Both the position numbers and the translations under genes were made by a program. The notes beneath the pieces were generated by a model. The model did not search any database. It was not told the DNA's origin and worked only from the letters and a program-made list of their open reading frames with translations. 23,231 bases of DNA from JAENVT01 sp031412355 (lineage in GTDB: Bacteria > Actinomycetota > Acidimicrobiia > Acidimicrobiales > Ilumatobacteraceae), in contig JANOCR010000179.1 of the NCBI GenBank assembly GCA_031412355.1, positions 1-23,231 on the forward strand. The letters are read 5' to 3'. Positions 22,607-23,231 of this stretch are shown one piece after another (within the stretch, counting starts at the first letter, position 1; every line of letters starts with the position of its first letter).

Positions 22607-23231
22607 TCAGTCGACGGACTGACGGCTGTCGTCGACGACCCGGCCGTCTTTCATCCGAACCAGGCGGGTTGCCGCGTCGGCCACAGGCTGATCGTGCGTG
22701 ACGAGGAGGATCGTCTGCCCGCCCGAGTGCAGCCGAGTGAACAACTCGAGTACCTCCTCACCGCCTTCCGAGTCGAGCGCGCCGGTCGGTTCGTCGGCCA
22801 GTAGGAGGGTAGGCTCGTTGGCCAGTGCTCTGGCGATGGCCAGGCGCTGACGCGGGCCGCCGGACAGGGCGGCAGGTGACTGCTTCGCCTTGTCACCGAT
22901 CCCGAGGAGATCCAGCAGATCTCGTGCCCGCGTCTCGGCCATCTTTCGCTTGCGGCCGGCGATCAGGGCGGGCATCAACACGTTCTCCAAAGCGGTCATT
23001 CCCTCGAGCAGGTTGAAGAACTGGAACACGATCCCGATGTGCTGGCGGCGCATGATGGCCAGCTCGCTCTCTGTCTTGCCCACGAGCTCCATACCTGCGA
23101 CGGCAACTTGGCCTTCGTCGGGCACGTCGAGCCCGGCCACGATGTTGAGAAGCGTGGACTTGCCACAACCCGACGGCCCCATCACGGCGACGAACTCGCC
23201 GCTCTCGATGGCGAGGTCTGCACCGCGAAGG
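22607..23231 (-). CDS. ABC transporter ATP-binding protein, MacB/LolD type (partial, 5' end outside window)
   Basis: The reading frame is open to the window edge, so the N-terminus is missing (the visible part begins around LRGADLAIESGEFVAV). Seen are Walker A GPSGCGKST, the Q-loop VFQFFNLL, the signature LSGGPRQRLAIARAL, Walker B LLLADEPTGALD and the H-loop LVTHD. ATPases of this group pair with FtsX/MacB permeases, and the permease is the next gene, 7 bases downstream. The signature has Pro where Gln is standard (LSGGQ); Walker A and B are intact, so it is probably still active. Internal starts at 23185 and below lie inside the Walker A region and cannot be the real start. Confidence 0.93.
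   Translation of the reverse strand, partial: LRGADLAIESGEFVAVMGPSGCGKSTLLNIVAGLDVPDEGQVAVAGMELVGKTESELAIMRRQHIGIVFQFFNLLEGMTALENVLMPALIAGRKRKMAETRARDLLDLLGIGDKAKQSPAALSGGPRQRLAIARALANEPTLLLADEPTGALDSEGGEEVLELFTRLHSGGQTILLVTHDQPVADAATRLVRMKDGRVVDDSRQSVD

Overview
The window is high-GC bacterial chromosome (about 65% GC by eye) with tightly packed genes, frequent ATGA/GTGA overlaps and GTG starts. The gene set (UPF0182 membrane protein, YlbL-type PDZ–Lon protease, PAC2-family protein, DivIVA-domain protein, NarL/DesK-type two-component genes) and a recurrent leaderless promoter pattern (TAnnnT 6–10 nt before the start codon) point to Actinomycetota. An Ilumatobacter-like member of the Acidimicrobiia is my best guess, from protein resemblance only. 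No tRNA, rRNA, CRISPR array, transposase or integrase was seen.

Layout. 1–965 (+): the C-terminal ACT domain of GlnD, then an overlapping NUDIX hydrolase. 970–5631 (−): a cyclic-di-GMP block, with a CHASE–GGDEF–EAL membrane protein, an overlapping PAS–PAS–GGDEF protein and a PAC2-family protein. 5820–6245 (+): a GNAT acetyltransferase. 6265–7175 (−): a small two-TM membrane protein overlapping a HEAT-repeat protein. The membrane gene overlaps head-to-head with the YlbL-type protease (7153–8373, +). 8476–13240 (+): a DivIVA-domain protein with a Cys/His-rich phage-head-like tail, then a 961-residue UPF0182 protein. 13309–13740 (+): a small lipoprotein. 13769–15127 (−): a coiled-coil protein with ten-residue repeats. 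15344–16592: OsmC (+) and a methyltransferase (−), convergent. 16913–18089 (+): a NarL-type response regulator and a stand-alone receiver. These converge on 18095–23231 (−): a DesK/NarX-type histidine kinase, a MacB/FtsX-type permease and its ABC ATPase (partial), probably one operon.

The most unusual structure is at 13.2–16.9 kb. Gene cargo sits between sequence duplications at two adjacent junctions. The lipoprotein gene is bounded by a 25-bp direct repeat that, on both sides, encodes the last residues and stop of the UPF0182 protein, with only synonymous differences. The OsmC–methyltransferase pair is bounded by copies of a ~225-bp unit (5' end of the coiled-coil gene plus the divergent promoter it would have shared with the response regulator). 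One full copy lies on each side, and a third partial copy is fused directly to the right-hand one. The right-hand coiled-coil fragment is frameshifted and truncated. This suggests an ancestral order UPF0182 – coiled-coil gene – response regulator that was opened twice by duplication-associated insertion, with no recognisable mobile element.

How genes may cooperate: the kinase, regulator, receiver and ABC exporter form an envelope-stress or export signalling module. The two c-di-GMP enzymes are co-transcribed, so synthesis and breakdown are coupled. Other roles are described per gene.
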